DNA of 64,000 nt, from NCBI RefSeq assembly GCF_040253635.1, contig NZ_JBEJGX010000003.1, forward strand, positions 6,225,501-6,289,500. The letters are read 5' to 3'. How positions within the stretch are numbered: position 1 is the stretch's first letter; every line of letters begins with the position of its first letter. Of this stretch, positions 28,801-35,670 are shown in pieces. A program made the translations under genes and the position numbers. Origin of the DNA: Streptomyces sp. Edi2. GTDB taxonomy: Bacteria > Actinomycetota > Actinomycetes > Streptomycetales > Streptomycetaceae. The notes under the pieces are model-generated. The model worked only from the letters and a program-made list of their open reading frames with translations. It ran no database searches and was not told where the DNA came from.

Positions 28801-30139
28801 GCAGCTGCTCGGCCTCGCCGCGCAGCCGCCGTGCCTCCTCCTGGAGTTCGGCGGTCTTGGCGCGGTACTCCTTGGTGTCGTCCTTCGCCGCGCCCTTGAG
28901 CTGGGCCGCGGTGTCATGCGCCTCTTCGCGCAGCCGGTCCGCCTCGGCCTCGGCCTCGCTGCGCAGCCGTTCGGCCTCCTCCGCGGCCGCCTTGGTGGTG
29001 GCCTTGGCGTCCTCGGAGGCCTTGGTCAGCACCTCCTCGGCGGTGCGTGCGGCCTTCGCCAGCTGTGCCGCGGCGTCCTCCGACGCCTGGGACCGGGCGG
29101 CCTCCTGCGCCTCGGCGATCAGCCGGTCGGCCTCCGCGCGGGCGTCCTCGCGCAGTTGCTCGGCCTCGGCCTTGAGCGCTTCGGCGTCCTTGGTGGCCTC
29201 GCCGACCAGCCGCGCGATCTCCGCCTTGGCCGTACGGGTGCGCTGCTCGTTGTCCGACTCGGCCGCCGTCAGCCGCTTGGTGGCGCTCTGCTGCGCCTCC
29301 TCGACCAGCTTCTCGGCCTCGGCGCGCGCCTCGCGCAGCGCCTTGTCGGCCTCCTGGACGCGGGTCTCGGCGGTGCGGGTCAGCTCCGCGGCCTGCCGGC
29401 GGGCCTCCTCCGACTCGGTGCCGACGCTGGTCCGCAGCTGCTCGGCCTGATCGGTGGCCTCCTGGGCCTGGTTGGAGGCGGCGTTCAGCAGCCGCTCGGC
29501 GTCCGTACGGGCGCGGCGCAGGATGCTTTCCGCTTCGGTACGGGCCTCCTCGGCCGCGGTGCCGAGCCGTTCACGGGCGCGTTCGGCCAGCCGCTGCGCC
29601 TCGTCCCGTGCGGCCGACAGCGCCTGTTCGGCCTCCCGGCGGGACTCCTCCATCAGCCGGCGGGCCTGCGACTCCGTCCGGGCACGCAGCTGTTCGGCCC
29701 AGGCGACGTTCTCGTTGACGTGCGATTCGACGGTCTGCCGGCGCTCGTTGAGCTCTTCGTCGAGCCGCTGGCGGCGGGTGACCGCCTCGGCGTGCAGCTC
29801 GGCCTCCAGCCGGGACTGCCGCTCGGCCTGCTCCTGCAGCAGCCGCTGGGTCTGCGCCCGGGCCTCGCGCAGCTCGCGCTCGGCGTCCGTACGGAGTTGG
29901 TCCGCCTGGATCTGCGCATTGCGCAGCAGCTGCTCGGCCTGATGACTGACGTTGTCGTAGGCAGGACGGGTCGCGAGGTTGCGGCGCGCCTCATGGAGCT
30001 TGGCGCGCAGCACCTCGACCTGGTAGCCGAGGTCGTCGGCGTGCTGGACGGCCTTGTCCCGCTCGCTCTTCAGCCGCTCCATCTCGGCCTCGAACTGCGA
30101 GAGGTGGTCGTCAGCCTCGTAGCGGTCGTTGCCCCGCAC
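25889..30139 (-). CDS. scy: Scy, polarisome coiled-coil scaffold protein
   Basis: 1416-residue protein that organises the tip-growth complex (polarisome) with DivIVA and FilP and sets branching points. The N-terminus (YEADDHLSQFEAEMERLKSE) is followed by over 1,300 residues of uninterrupted coiled coil dominated by Ala, Glu and Arg in 11-residue steps (A-D-R-L and A-E-R-L recurring), the hendecad pattern known for Scy. The C-terminus shares RRREDINAEISRVQDVLEAL with FilP before a Gly-rich tail. GTG start. The opposite strand is open for 1,515 codons only because of this composition. Confidence 0.96.
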   Translation of the reverse strand: MRGNDRYEADDHLSQFEAEMERLKSERDKAVQHADDLGYQVEVLRAKLHEARRNLATRPAYDNVSHQAEQLLRNAQIQADQLRTDAERELREARAQTQRLLQEQAERQSRLEAELHAEAVTRRQRLDEELNERRQTVESHVNENVAWAEQLRARTESQARRLMEESRREAEQALSAARDEAQRLAERARERLGTAAEEARTEAESILRRARTDAERLLNAASNQAQEATDQAEQLRTSVGTESEEARRQAAELTRTAETRVQEADKALREARAEAEKLVEEAQQSATKRLTAAESDNEQRTRTAKAEIARLVGEATKDAEALKAEAEQLREDARAEADRLIAEAQEAARSQASEDAAAQLAKAARTAEEVLTKASEDAKATTKAAAEEAERLRSEAEAEADRLREEAHDTAAQLKGAAKDDTKEYRAKTAELQEEARRLRGEAEQLRADAVAEGERIRSEARREAVQQIEEAAGSAEELLAKAKADAEETRSGAVAESERVRTEAIERATALRRQAEEALERARSEAEELLTEGAQAAEMVTTEAEESAARLRVAAEEAAEELRTGAQAELDRLHGEAEEKVTAAEESLRGARAEAERLRRETQEEAARLKAESAERRRLLTQQAEEEAERLRTEAASDASTARADAESVATRLRSEASAEAERLKAEAQETADRVRAEAATAAERTGAEAAQALAAAQEEAARRRREAEQLLGEAREEAHQERTAAREQSEELLSAARTRVGEAQEEAERLVEEADRRASELVAAAEQTAQQVRDAVAGLHEQAGEEIAGLRSAAEHAAERTKAEAQDEADRVRKDAYEERERASQDAARARQEAQEAQEAAKSLAERAVSEAIEEADALRTEAAGVLDEARREADTARSAAAEQADRLVAQATAQAEKLVADATAKAQQLRTDASDALTAGEQDAARARAEARNDANRMRSDAAEQADRLITESRAEAERIVTEATELTSSAQDDADRTVQEARQNAERLRAEGEQQAQTLVAKATEAAERLRAEAAEALEKARLDAEHTGDQAREAANKTRSDAAEQADQLMSEAATEAERLRADAAETTADAERDADRTRADAREQADRMVATATAEADRLRTDAAETVTAAQEHATRTRGESAKVKEDAEAAAERTRAQAQQEADRLIDEARKDAAKRRGDAAEQADQLVAKAQEEALKAATAAEEQADTMVGAARTEADRLLAEATADGNARVEKARTDANTLLEEARGDATGIRERAEELRQRIESEVEELHERARRESAETMKNAGERVDKLIAQATAQQVEAEEKADRMVADANSEASKVRISAVKKAEGLIKEAENKKAEAVRDAERMRGEAEAEATRIVDEGKRELEVLVRRREDINAEISRVQDVLEALESFEAPGGNGEGKGGGVKAAAGAGATRSSGKQSEG

Positions 30140-30347
30140 TGCGCGGTCCCATCCGTCCCCTGGTCATGGTGGCGGCCGTCTCCGGTCCTGCGGTGCTCGT
30201 CCCGTACACGTCACGTCGTACCGGACTCGCGCCCATCGGAGCTGACCCTTCCGAAGAAATGGTGTCAGATCATCGGCAGAGTATGGACCGAGCCCCACTC
30301 CCTTACCCCGGCCGAAGCAGCACTCTACCGGCCGGGGAAGGTGAAGG
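30140..30347 (-). other. Leader region of scy
   Basis: About 208 bp between the scy GTG and the stop codon of the epimerase gene, both on the minus strand. It should hold the scy promoter. The stretch near 30280 (AGAGTATGGACC) is somewhat less GC-rich. No consensus box could be assigned and no gene is present. Confidence 0.35.
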
Positions 30348-30788
30348 TCAGTGCTCTTCGGAGGTGGCGGGCGCCGCGGTGACGAGTTCGGTGAGCACTC
30401 CGTGACAATCCTTGGGGTGCAGGAAGGTGATCCGGGACCCCATCGAACCCGTCCTGGGCTCGTCGTAGAGGACCCGGACGCCCTTGCCGCGGATGGCCTC
30501 GGAGTCGTCGTCCACGTCCGCGGTGCCGAAGGCGATGTGATGGACGCCCTCGCCGTTCTTGGCAAGCCACTTGCCCACCGCGGAGTCCTCGCGGGTGGGC
30601 TCCAGGAGCTGCAGATACGAGGCGCCGCCGTCCGACGTCCCGTTGATCTTGATCATGGCTTCCCGGACTCCCTGCTCCTCGTTGACCTCGGTGTGGAACA
30701 CCTCGAAGCCGTACGTGGCACGGTAGAACTCGACAGTCTTGTCGAGGTCGAAACAGGCGATCCCGATGTGGTCGATTCGCGTCAGCAT
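30348..30788 (-). CDS. mce: Methylmalonyl-CoA epimerase
   Basis: 146-residue VOC-superfamily enzyme that interconverts (2S)- and (2R)-methylmalonyl-CoA, linking propionyl-CoA carboxylation to the B12-dependent mutase. Metal ligands are visible: His in LTRIDHIGIAC, Gln in YLQLLEP, His in GVHHIAFG and Glu near the end in HGVLTELV. The ATG at 30788 is chosen by homology of the start; the frame is open to 30923 but would add 45 unrelated residues. It is divergent from the thiolase and MeaB genes, which act in the same pathway. Confidence 0.95.
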   Translation of the reverse strand: MLTRIDHIGIACFDLDKTVEFYRATYGFEVFHTEVNEEQGVREAMIKINGTSDGGASYLQLLEPTREDSAVGKWLAKNGEGVHHIAFGTADVDDDSEAIRGKGVRVLYDEPRTGSMGSRITFLHPKDCHGVLTELVTAAPATSEEH

Positions 30789-30926
30789 GGCTCCAGTGCA
30801 CCCCTCGCATGGCCGGTTACGCAACGTGCGCGCGATCACACCCGCTTGCCGGTGACCCGCGGCGTACCGCTCAGTACATTGACCGGTAACCCTCGTTAAC
30901 TTCCCTGCAAAGGAAGGCCGCACCGC

Positions 30927-32138
30927 ATGTCTGCAACGAACGGCACGAACGGCAGCACCTCAGTGATCGTGGCGGGAGCGCGCACCCCCATGGGGCGGCT
31001 CCTGGGATCCCTGCGGACCTTCTCCGGCGCGGACCTGGGCGGTGTCGCCATCAAGGCGGCGCTGGACCGGGCGGGCATCGGCGGCGACCAGGTGCAGTAC
31101 GTGATCATGGGCCAGGTGCTCCAGGCCGGGGCGGGGCAGATCCCGGCGCGCCAGGCGGCCGTGAAGGCCGGCATCCCCATGAACGTCCCCGCGCTGACCG
31201 TCAACAAGGTCTGCCTCTCCGGTCTCGACGCCATCGCGCTGGCCGACCAGCTCATCCGTGCGGGTGAGTTCGACGTCATCGTCGCCGGTGGCCAGGAGTC
31301 CATGACCAACGCCCCGCACCTGCTTCCGAAGTCCCGCGAGGGCTTCAAGTACGGCGCCGTCGAGATGCTCGACGCGATGGCCCACGACGGCCTCACCGAC
31401 GCCTTCGAAGACATCGCAATGGGCGAGTCGACGGAGAAGCACAACACCCGTTTGGGCATCGCCCGGCCGGAGCAGGACGAGGTCGCCGCGCGCTCTCACC
31501 AGCGGGCCGCCGCCGCCCAGAAGAACGGGCTCTTCGAGGCCGAGATCACCCCCGTGGAGATCCCGCAGCGCAAGGGCGAGCCGGTCGTCTTCAGCAAGGA
31601 CGAGGGCATCCGGGGCGAAACCACCGCGGAATCGCTCGGCAAGCTCCGGCCGGCCTTCGCCAAGGACGGCACGATCACCGCCGGCACCTCCTCGCAGATC
31701 TCCGACGGTGCGGCCGCCGTCGTCGTCATGAGCAAGGCCAAGGCCGAGGAGCTCGGTCTCGAATGGATCGCGGAGATCGGTGCCCACGGCAATGTCGCCG
31801 GCCCCGACAACTCGCTCCAGTCCCAGCCCTCCAATGCGATCAACCACGCGCTGGGCAAGGACGGGCTGACCGTCGCCGATCTTGACCTGATCGAGATCAA
31901 CGAGGCGTTCGCGGCCGTCGCCGTGCAGTCGATGAAGGACCTCGGGGTGTCCCCGGAAAAGGTGAATGTCAACGGCGGCGCCATTGCGCTGGGTCACCCG
32001 ATCGGGATGTCCGGAGCCCGCATCGTGCTGCATCTCGCGCTGGAGCTGCGCCGGCGGGGCGGTGGCGTGGGTGCCGCCGCGCTCTGTGGCGGCGGCGGTC
32101 AGGGCGACGCGCTGATCATTCGCGTACCGGGTAAGTAA
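30927..32138 (+). CDS. Acetyl-CoA C-acetyltransferase (thiolase)
   Basis: 403-residue biosynthetic-type thiolase that condenses two acetyl-CoA to acetoacetyl-CoA or cleaves it. Catalytic Cys in [15 protein letters not shown] (about residue 94), His in [16 protein letters not shown], second Cys in [18 protein letters not shown] start with AAAGGAAG upstream. MeaB follows on the same strand 71 bp later. With the dehydrogenase at 12.1 kb it can supply 3-hydroxybutyryl-CoA. Confidence 0.95.
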   Translation: MSATNGTNGSTSVIVAGARTPMGRLLGSLRTFSGADLGGVAIKAALDRAGIGGDQVQYVIMGQVLQAGAGQIPARQAAVKAGIPMNVPALTVNKVCLSGLDAIALADQLIRAGEFDVIVAGGQESMTNAPHLLPKSREGFKYGAVEMLDAMAHDGLTDAFEDIAMGESTEKHNTRLGIARPEQDEVAARSHQRAAAAQKNGLFEAEITPVEIPQRKGEPVVFSKDEGIRGETTAESLGKLRPAFAKDGTITAGTSSQISDGAAAVVVMSKAKAEELGLEWIAEIGAHGNVAGPDNSLQSQPSNAINHALGKDGLTVADLDLIEINEAFAAVAVQSMKDLGVSPEKVNVNGGAIALGHPIGMSGARIVLHLALELRRRGGGVGAAALCGGGGQGDALIIRVPGK

Positions 32139-32209
32139 CCGAGTGCCCGTACGCGCACGCGTACGGGCGGGCCGATTCGCGGACCGCGAACCGAAGGAGC
32201 CGAGCGGCG

Positions 32210-33169
32210 ATGGTGGACGTCCCACAGCTGGTGGAGCAGGCACGGCAGGGCCGGCCGAGGGCCGTGGCCCGGCTGATCTCCCTCGTGGAGGGGGCGTCAC
32301 CGGAGCTGCGCGAGGTGATGGCGGCCCTGGCGCCGCTCACCGGCAATGCCTATGTGGTCGGGCTGACCGGCTCGCCCGGCGTCGGCAAGTCCACCACCAC
32401 CTCCGCGCTGGTGACGGCGTACCGCAAGACGGGCAAACGGGTCGGCGTCCTTGCCGTCGACCCGTCCTCGCCGTTCTCCGGGGGCGCGCTGCTCGGCGAC
32501 CGGGTACGGATGAGCGAGCACGCCTCGGATCCCGGCGTCTACATCCGCTCGATGGCCACCCGCGGTCATCTGGGCGGCCTGGCGTGGGCCGCGCCGCAGG
32601 CGATCCGGGTGCTGGACGCGGCGGGCTGCGACGTCGTCCTCGTCGAGACGGTCGGCGTCGGCCAGTCCGAGGTGGAGATCGCCTCGCAGGCCGACACCAG
32701 CGTGGTGCTGCTCGCGCCCGGCATGGGCGACGGCATCCAGGCGGCCAAGGCCGGAATCCTCGAGATCGGCGACGTCTACGTCGTCAACAAGGCCGACCGG
32801 GACGGCGCCGACGCCACGGCCCGCGAGCTCAACCACATGCTGGGGCTGGGCGAATCCCGTACGCCCGGTGACTGGCGGCCGCCGATCGTCAAGACGGTCG
32901 CGGCGCGGGGCGAGGGTGTCGACGAGGTCGTCGAGGCGCTGGAGAAGCACCGGGCCTGGATGGAGGAGCGGGGCGTCCTGGCCGAGCGGCGGCGTTCCCG
33001 GGCGGCGCATGAGGTCGAGACGATCGCGGTCACGGCGCTGCGGGAGCGGATCGGGGATCTGCGGGGGGATCGGCGGCTGGATGCGTTGGCGGAGCGGATC
33101 GTTTCCGGTGAGACGGATCCGTATCGGGCGGCGGATGAGTTGGTCGACGGGCTGACGAACGGGGACTGA
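32210..33169 (+). CDS. meaB: MeaB-type GTPase, chaperone of B12-dependent acyl-CoA mutases
   Basis: 319-residue G3E-family GTPase that gates cofactor loading and protects adenosylcobalamin mutases. P-loop GLTGSPGVGKSTTTSAL at about residue 45, FLAVDPSSPFSGGALLGDR-like switch (VLAVDPSSPFSGGALLGDRV), LVETVGVGQSEVEIA, and NKAD for guanine binding. The C-terminal dimerisation part is present. The ATG has AAGGAG upstream. Likely clients are methylmalonyl-CoA mutase and the IcmA encoded at 42.1 kb. Confidence 0.96.
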   Translation: MVDVPQLVEQARQGRPRAVARLISLVEGASPELREVMAALAPLTGNAYVVGLTGSPGVGKSTTTSALVTAYRKTGKRVGVLAVDPSSPFSGGALLGDRVRMSEHASDPGVYIRSMATRGHLGGLAWAAPQAIRVLDAAGCDVVLVETVGVGQSEVEIASQADTSVVLLAPGMGDGIQAAKAGILEIGDVYVVNKADRDGADATARELNHMLGLGESRTPGDWRPPIVKTVAARGEGVDEVVEALEKHRAWMEERGVLAERRRSRAAHEVETIAVTALRERIGDLRGDRRLDALAERIVSGETDPYRAADELVDGLTNGD

Positions 33170-33307
33170 GGCCGTTTGTTTGTCTGCGGCTGTGTCGTGG
33201 CTGGGCGCGCAGTTCCCCGCGCCCCTTTTGGGGCGTGGTCGATGCCAGCCGGTTTTTGGCGGCCTGGTCTGTTGGGGCTGGCGCCTTTGCGGGGTTCGTG
33301 GGTACCG

Positions 33308-33913
33308 CGGGGGCCGGAGGGGACGCACCGGAACCCGTCCTCGGCGCGGGCGCATCTGGTACGTGGGAGAGATCGACCCGGCGTTCGCTCCGGTCCTGCG
33401 GGCGGGTCCCGGTACATTCCCTCCGGCCTTCGTCCGTTCCCGTCTGCCGCCCGGTGGCACCGTCCGTCACCGATCGCAAGCGCATGCCGGCTTCGGCCAA
33501 GGAGCACCTGGGGCGGTGTCGGCCGGGCGACGACGGCCGGATGACGACGGCTGGGCGGCCGACAACCTGCTTGCCCGCTCGGCCAGTGCCTGCCAAGGCC
33601 TGGTCGGCTCAGACCTGGCTGTTGTGGCTCGGACCCGGTGGTTGCCCGGTGTCCTGCCAATGCCTGGGCGCGGCTTGGGCCTGGTGGTTGCCCCTGTCCT
33701 GCCGAGGGGGGAGCGGGTGTTGGCCGTAACAGTCATCGGTATGGCGGGACAGTCGCCAACGGACGGCGGTCGGAGGGGATGTCCGGTGCCCCGCCCGCAG
33801 GACCGGAGCGAACGCCGGGGCAACCTATGTCACGTACCAGATCCGCCCGCGCCGTGGGGGCACCTCCCGGCCGAAGGCTGGGGGAGGGGTACCGGGCGTC
33901 CCCTCCGGCCCCC
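33308..33913. repeat. Long imperfect inverted repeat
   Basis: The left arm (about 33308-33443) and right arm (about 33760-33913) match in inverted orientation. Exact blocks: 33309-33326 with 33896-33913 (18 of 18), 33377-33406 with 33790-33819 (30 of 30), and 33343-33365 with 33831-33853 (22 of 23). The right arm has about 30 extra bases between the outer blocks, almost exactly the mini-element at 33854-33887. The loop of about 310 bp between the arms has no gene. Confidence 0.88.
33854..33887. repeat. Palindromic mini-element copy, intergenic
   Basis: GTGGGGG-CACCTCCC-N10-TGGGGGAG. The same plan occurs three times at 5.9-6.1 kb and once inside an AIM24 gene at 38.96 kb. The arms can pair (CTCCC or CCTCCC with GGGGGAGG). 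Without transposase or clear target-site duplication; best described as a MITE-like short palindromic repeat. Confidence 0.75.
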
Positions 33914-34083
33914 CAACCCACAACGACTGGGCGAAACGGCCCCAGCCACCGGCAACCCGCACCGGGTCCAAGCAGCGAAGCAACCTCGTGACCGGCCGCA
34001 GCCACAGGCAAGGTGTCAGTGGTCCGGCCGCGCAGCGACCACGTGTCCGGGCTGAGCCTCGAACGGCCGTGGCGCCACGACAA

Positions 34084-34117
34084 CGGCCCCCGCCCACAAC
34101 AGGGTGGGCGAGGGCCG
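34084..34117 (-). terminator. Terminator downstream of the PepSY gene
   Basis: 14-bp stem, arms CGGCCCCCGCCCAC (34084-34097) and GTGGGCGAGGGCCG (34104-34117), one mismatch and a 6-nt loop, 19 bp beyond the stop codon of the minus-strand PepSY gene. Confidence 0.8.
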
Positions 34118-34135
34118 GGGTGAGCGGGGCGGGGC

Positions 34136-34846
34136 TCAGTCGTCCGCGCCGTCGTTGTCGTCGTCGTCCGTGTCGTGCGCCGGAGCGGCGCTCAGGGTGC
34201 CGGACTGCGGGTCGACCAGGAACTTGTGCTCCTTGCCGTCCTTGGTGAGCGTTTCGACCTCCCAGGCGGCCTTGCCACGGTGGTCGTCGTCCAGTTCGAC
34301 GGACGTCACCTTGCCGTGCGAGGCGGCGGTGCGGGCGGCGGCCGCGGCGTCGGTCCTGGCGTTCTTGGCGGCGGCCTGCTCCTGGGCGTCGTCGTCATCC
34401 CCGCGGTCGACGTGCTGGTTCAGCACCCGCGCATTGCCCGCGTCGAGGGTGATCTCGTGCGACTTGCCGTCCTTGCCCAGCACATCCGCGTCCCAGACCA
34501 GGCCGGGGCGGTCCGCGTCCAGGTCGAGGCCGGTCAGGGTGCCGGGGACGGCCTTCAGCGCGGCGGCCGCGGCGTCCGGTGCGCTCACCTTGGCGGCGTT
34601 GGCCTCGCGGATCTCCTCCTGGCCGTTCGCGTCGTCGTCCTGCATCGGGATGCTGGAGCGGCCGTCCTGCACCTGCGCCGTGCCCGAGGCCTGCGGACCC
34701 GCGTGCTGGGCGGCCGTCCGGGCCGGGAGCTGCCCGCCGGAGGCGTTGGCGGAGCCGGCGCCGTTGCCCACCGCGACGGCGGTGACCGTACCGCCCGCGA
34801 CGAGTGCGGCGGCCGCGGCGGTGGCGATGATCAGATGGCGCTTCAT
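34136..34846 (-). CDS. Secreted PepSY-domain protein
   Basis: 236-residue exported protein. A signal peptide or anchor starts MKRHLIIATAAAAALVAGG. Two PepSY-like units follow: about residues 80-130 (AAAAALKAVPGTLTGLDLDA, VWDADVLGKDGKSHEITLDA) and 160-225 (HGKVTSVELDDDHRGKAAWE, VETLTKDGKEHKFLVDP). Asp-rich stretches lie between them (DRGDDDDAQ) and at the end (HDTDDDDNDGADD). The ATG at 34846 is chosen for its AGGGGAG site and signal sequence. It is divergent from a two-component system that probably controls it; PepSY proteins often modulate proteases or sensors. Confidence 0.9.
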   Translation of the reverse strand: MKRHLIIATAAAAALVAGGTVTAVAVGNGAGSANASGGQLPARTAAQHAGPQASGTAQVQDGRSSIPMQDDDANGQEEIREANAAKVSAPDAAAAALKAVPGTLTGLDLDADRPGLVWDADVLGKDGKSHEITLDAGNARVLNQHVDRGDDDDAQEQAAAKNARTDAAAAARTAASHGKVTSVELDDDHRGKAAWEVETLTKDGKEHKFLVDPQSGTLSAAPAHDTDDDDNDGADD

Positions 34847-34886
34847 GTGTGTTCTCCCCTTGCGATCGGCTGTGTCCACACACTCG

Positions 34887-34933
34887 CTGAACGAAGCTGA
34901 AGGGGACCTGAAGGAGCCTGAAAGGGGCTTCAG
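34887..34933. promoter_or_regulatory. Tandem CTGAA repeats, likely response-regulator binding site
   Basis: CTGAA occurs at 34887, 34897, 34908 and 34918, that is every 10 or 11 bp on one face of the helix, followed by the inverted GGCTTCAG at 34926-34933. It lies between the divergent PepSY and OmpR-type regulator genes. OmpR/PhoB-family regulators bind such direct repeats, so this is probably the operator for both transcripts. Confidence 0.7.
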
Positions 34934-34956
34934 GAAAGCGATGGCATGGTGAACGC

Positions 34957-35670
34957 ATGCACCCGCCTGTCACCCGCCACAGCCCGCCCGGAGGCGCGCG
35001 CCGCCCGTTCCGTCTGCTGATCGTGGAGGACGAGAAGCGGCTTGCCCTGTCGCTGGCCAAGGGCCTGATGGCCGAGGGGTACGCGGTGGACGTGGTGCAC
35101 GACGGCCGGGAGGGGCTGCGCCGGGCGGCGGCGGACGGCTATGACCTGATCGTGCTCGACATCATGCTGCCGGGGATGAACGGCTACCGGGTGTGCGGGG
35201 CGCTGCGGGCCGCAGGCCACGACGTGCCGGTGCTGATGCTGACGGCCAAGGACGGCGAGTACGACGAGGCCGAGGGGCTGGACACCGGGGCGGATGACTA
35301 TCTGACCAAGCCGTTCTCGTATGTGGTGCTGGTGGCACGGGTGAAGGCGCTGCTGCGCCGGCACGGCCGCAGTGCGCTGCCGGTGCTGCGGGTGGGGTCG
35401 CTGACCATCGACCAGGGCGCGCAGCGGGTGGAGCGGGACGGCGGAGAAGTGACGCTGACGGCGAAGGAGTTCGCCGTGCTGGAGCAGCTGGCGCTGCGGG
35501 CGGGCGAGGTGGTCTCCAAGGCAGAGATCCTGGAGCACGTCTGGGACTTCGCCTATGAGGGCGATGTCAACATCATCGAGGTGTACGTGAGTGCACTGCG
35601 GCGCAAGCTCGGTGCCGGGCACATCGTGACGGTGCGCGGTGCCGGATACCGGCTGGTGGCGGGTGAGTAG
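34957..35670 (+). CDS. OmpR-family response regulator
   Basis: 237-residue regulator. The receiver domain has LLIVEDEKRLALSLAKGL, phospho-acceptor Asp in DLIVLDIMLPGMNG (about residue 68), Thr in VLMLTAKD and Lys in DDYLTKPFSY. The winged-helix DNA-binding domain runs from about 145 to the end with VTLTAKEFAVLEQLALRAG and VYVSALRRKLG. The kinase gene follows and overlaps by 8 bp (GTGAGTAG). Putative binding repeats lie just upstream. Relatives include CseB and MprA. Confidence 0.95.
   Translation: MHPPVTRHSPPGGARRPFRLLIVEDEKRLALSLAKGLMAEGYAVDVVHDGREGLRRAAADGYDLIVLDIMLPGMNGYRVCGALRAAGHDVPVLMLTAKDGEYDEAEGLDTGADDYLTKPFSYVVLVARVKALLRRHGRSALPVLRVGSLTIDQGAQRVERDGGEVTLTAKEFAVLEQLALRAGEVVSKAEILEHVWDFAYEGDVNIIEVYVSALRRKLGAGHIVTVRGAGYRLVAGE

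Larger units (their letters stand above)
33170..34083. other. Gene-free block with long inverted repeat and mini-element
   Basis: About 0.9 kb without a supportable gene. It begins with GCGCAGTTCCCCGCGCCCC, a string I recognise as common between Streptomyces genes. Several overlapping open frames exist in all directions, but none has a ribosome-binding site or known product, and the two halves are inverted copies of each other. It also has two direct repeats of a CCGGTGGTTGCCC-type unit (near 33636 and 33690). Confidence 0.7.

Noticed and set aside
25835..30382. Plus-strand open frame of 1,515 codons opposite scy
   Set aside because: It mirrors the repeated Ala/Glu/Arg codons of the Scy coiled coil, is Leu/Gly/Arg-rich without domains, and has no ribosome-binding site. 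It is a by-product of GC-rich codon use.
33180..34055. Overlapping open frames in the 33-34 kb block, some with matching peptides such as RPQDRSERR
   Set aside because: The matching peptides arise because the block is an inverted repeat; no start signals, and composition is low-complexity Arg/Pro/Gly.
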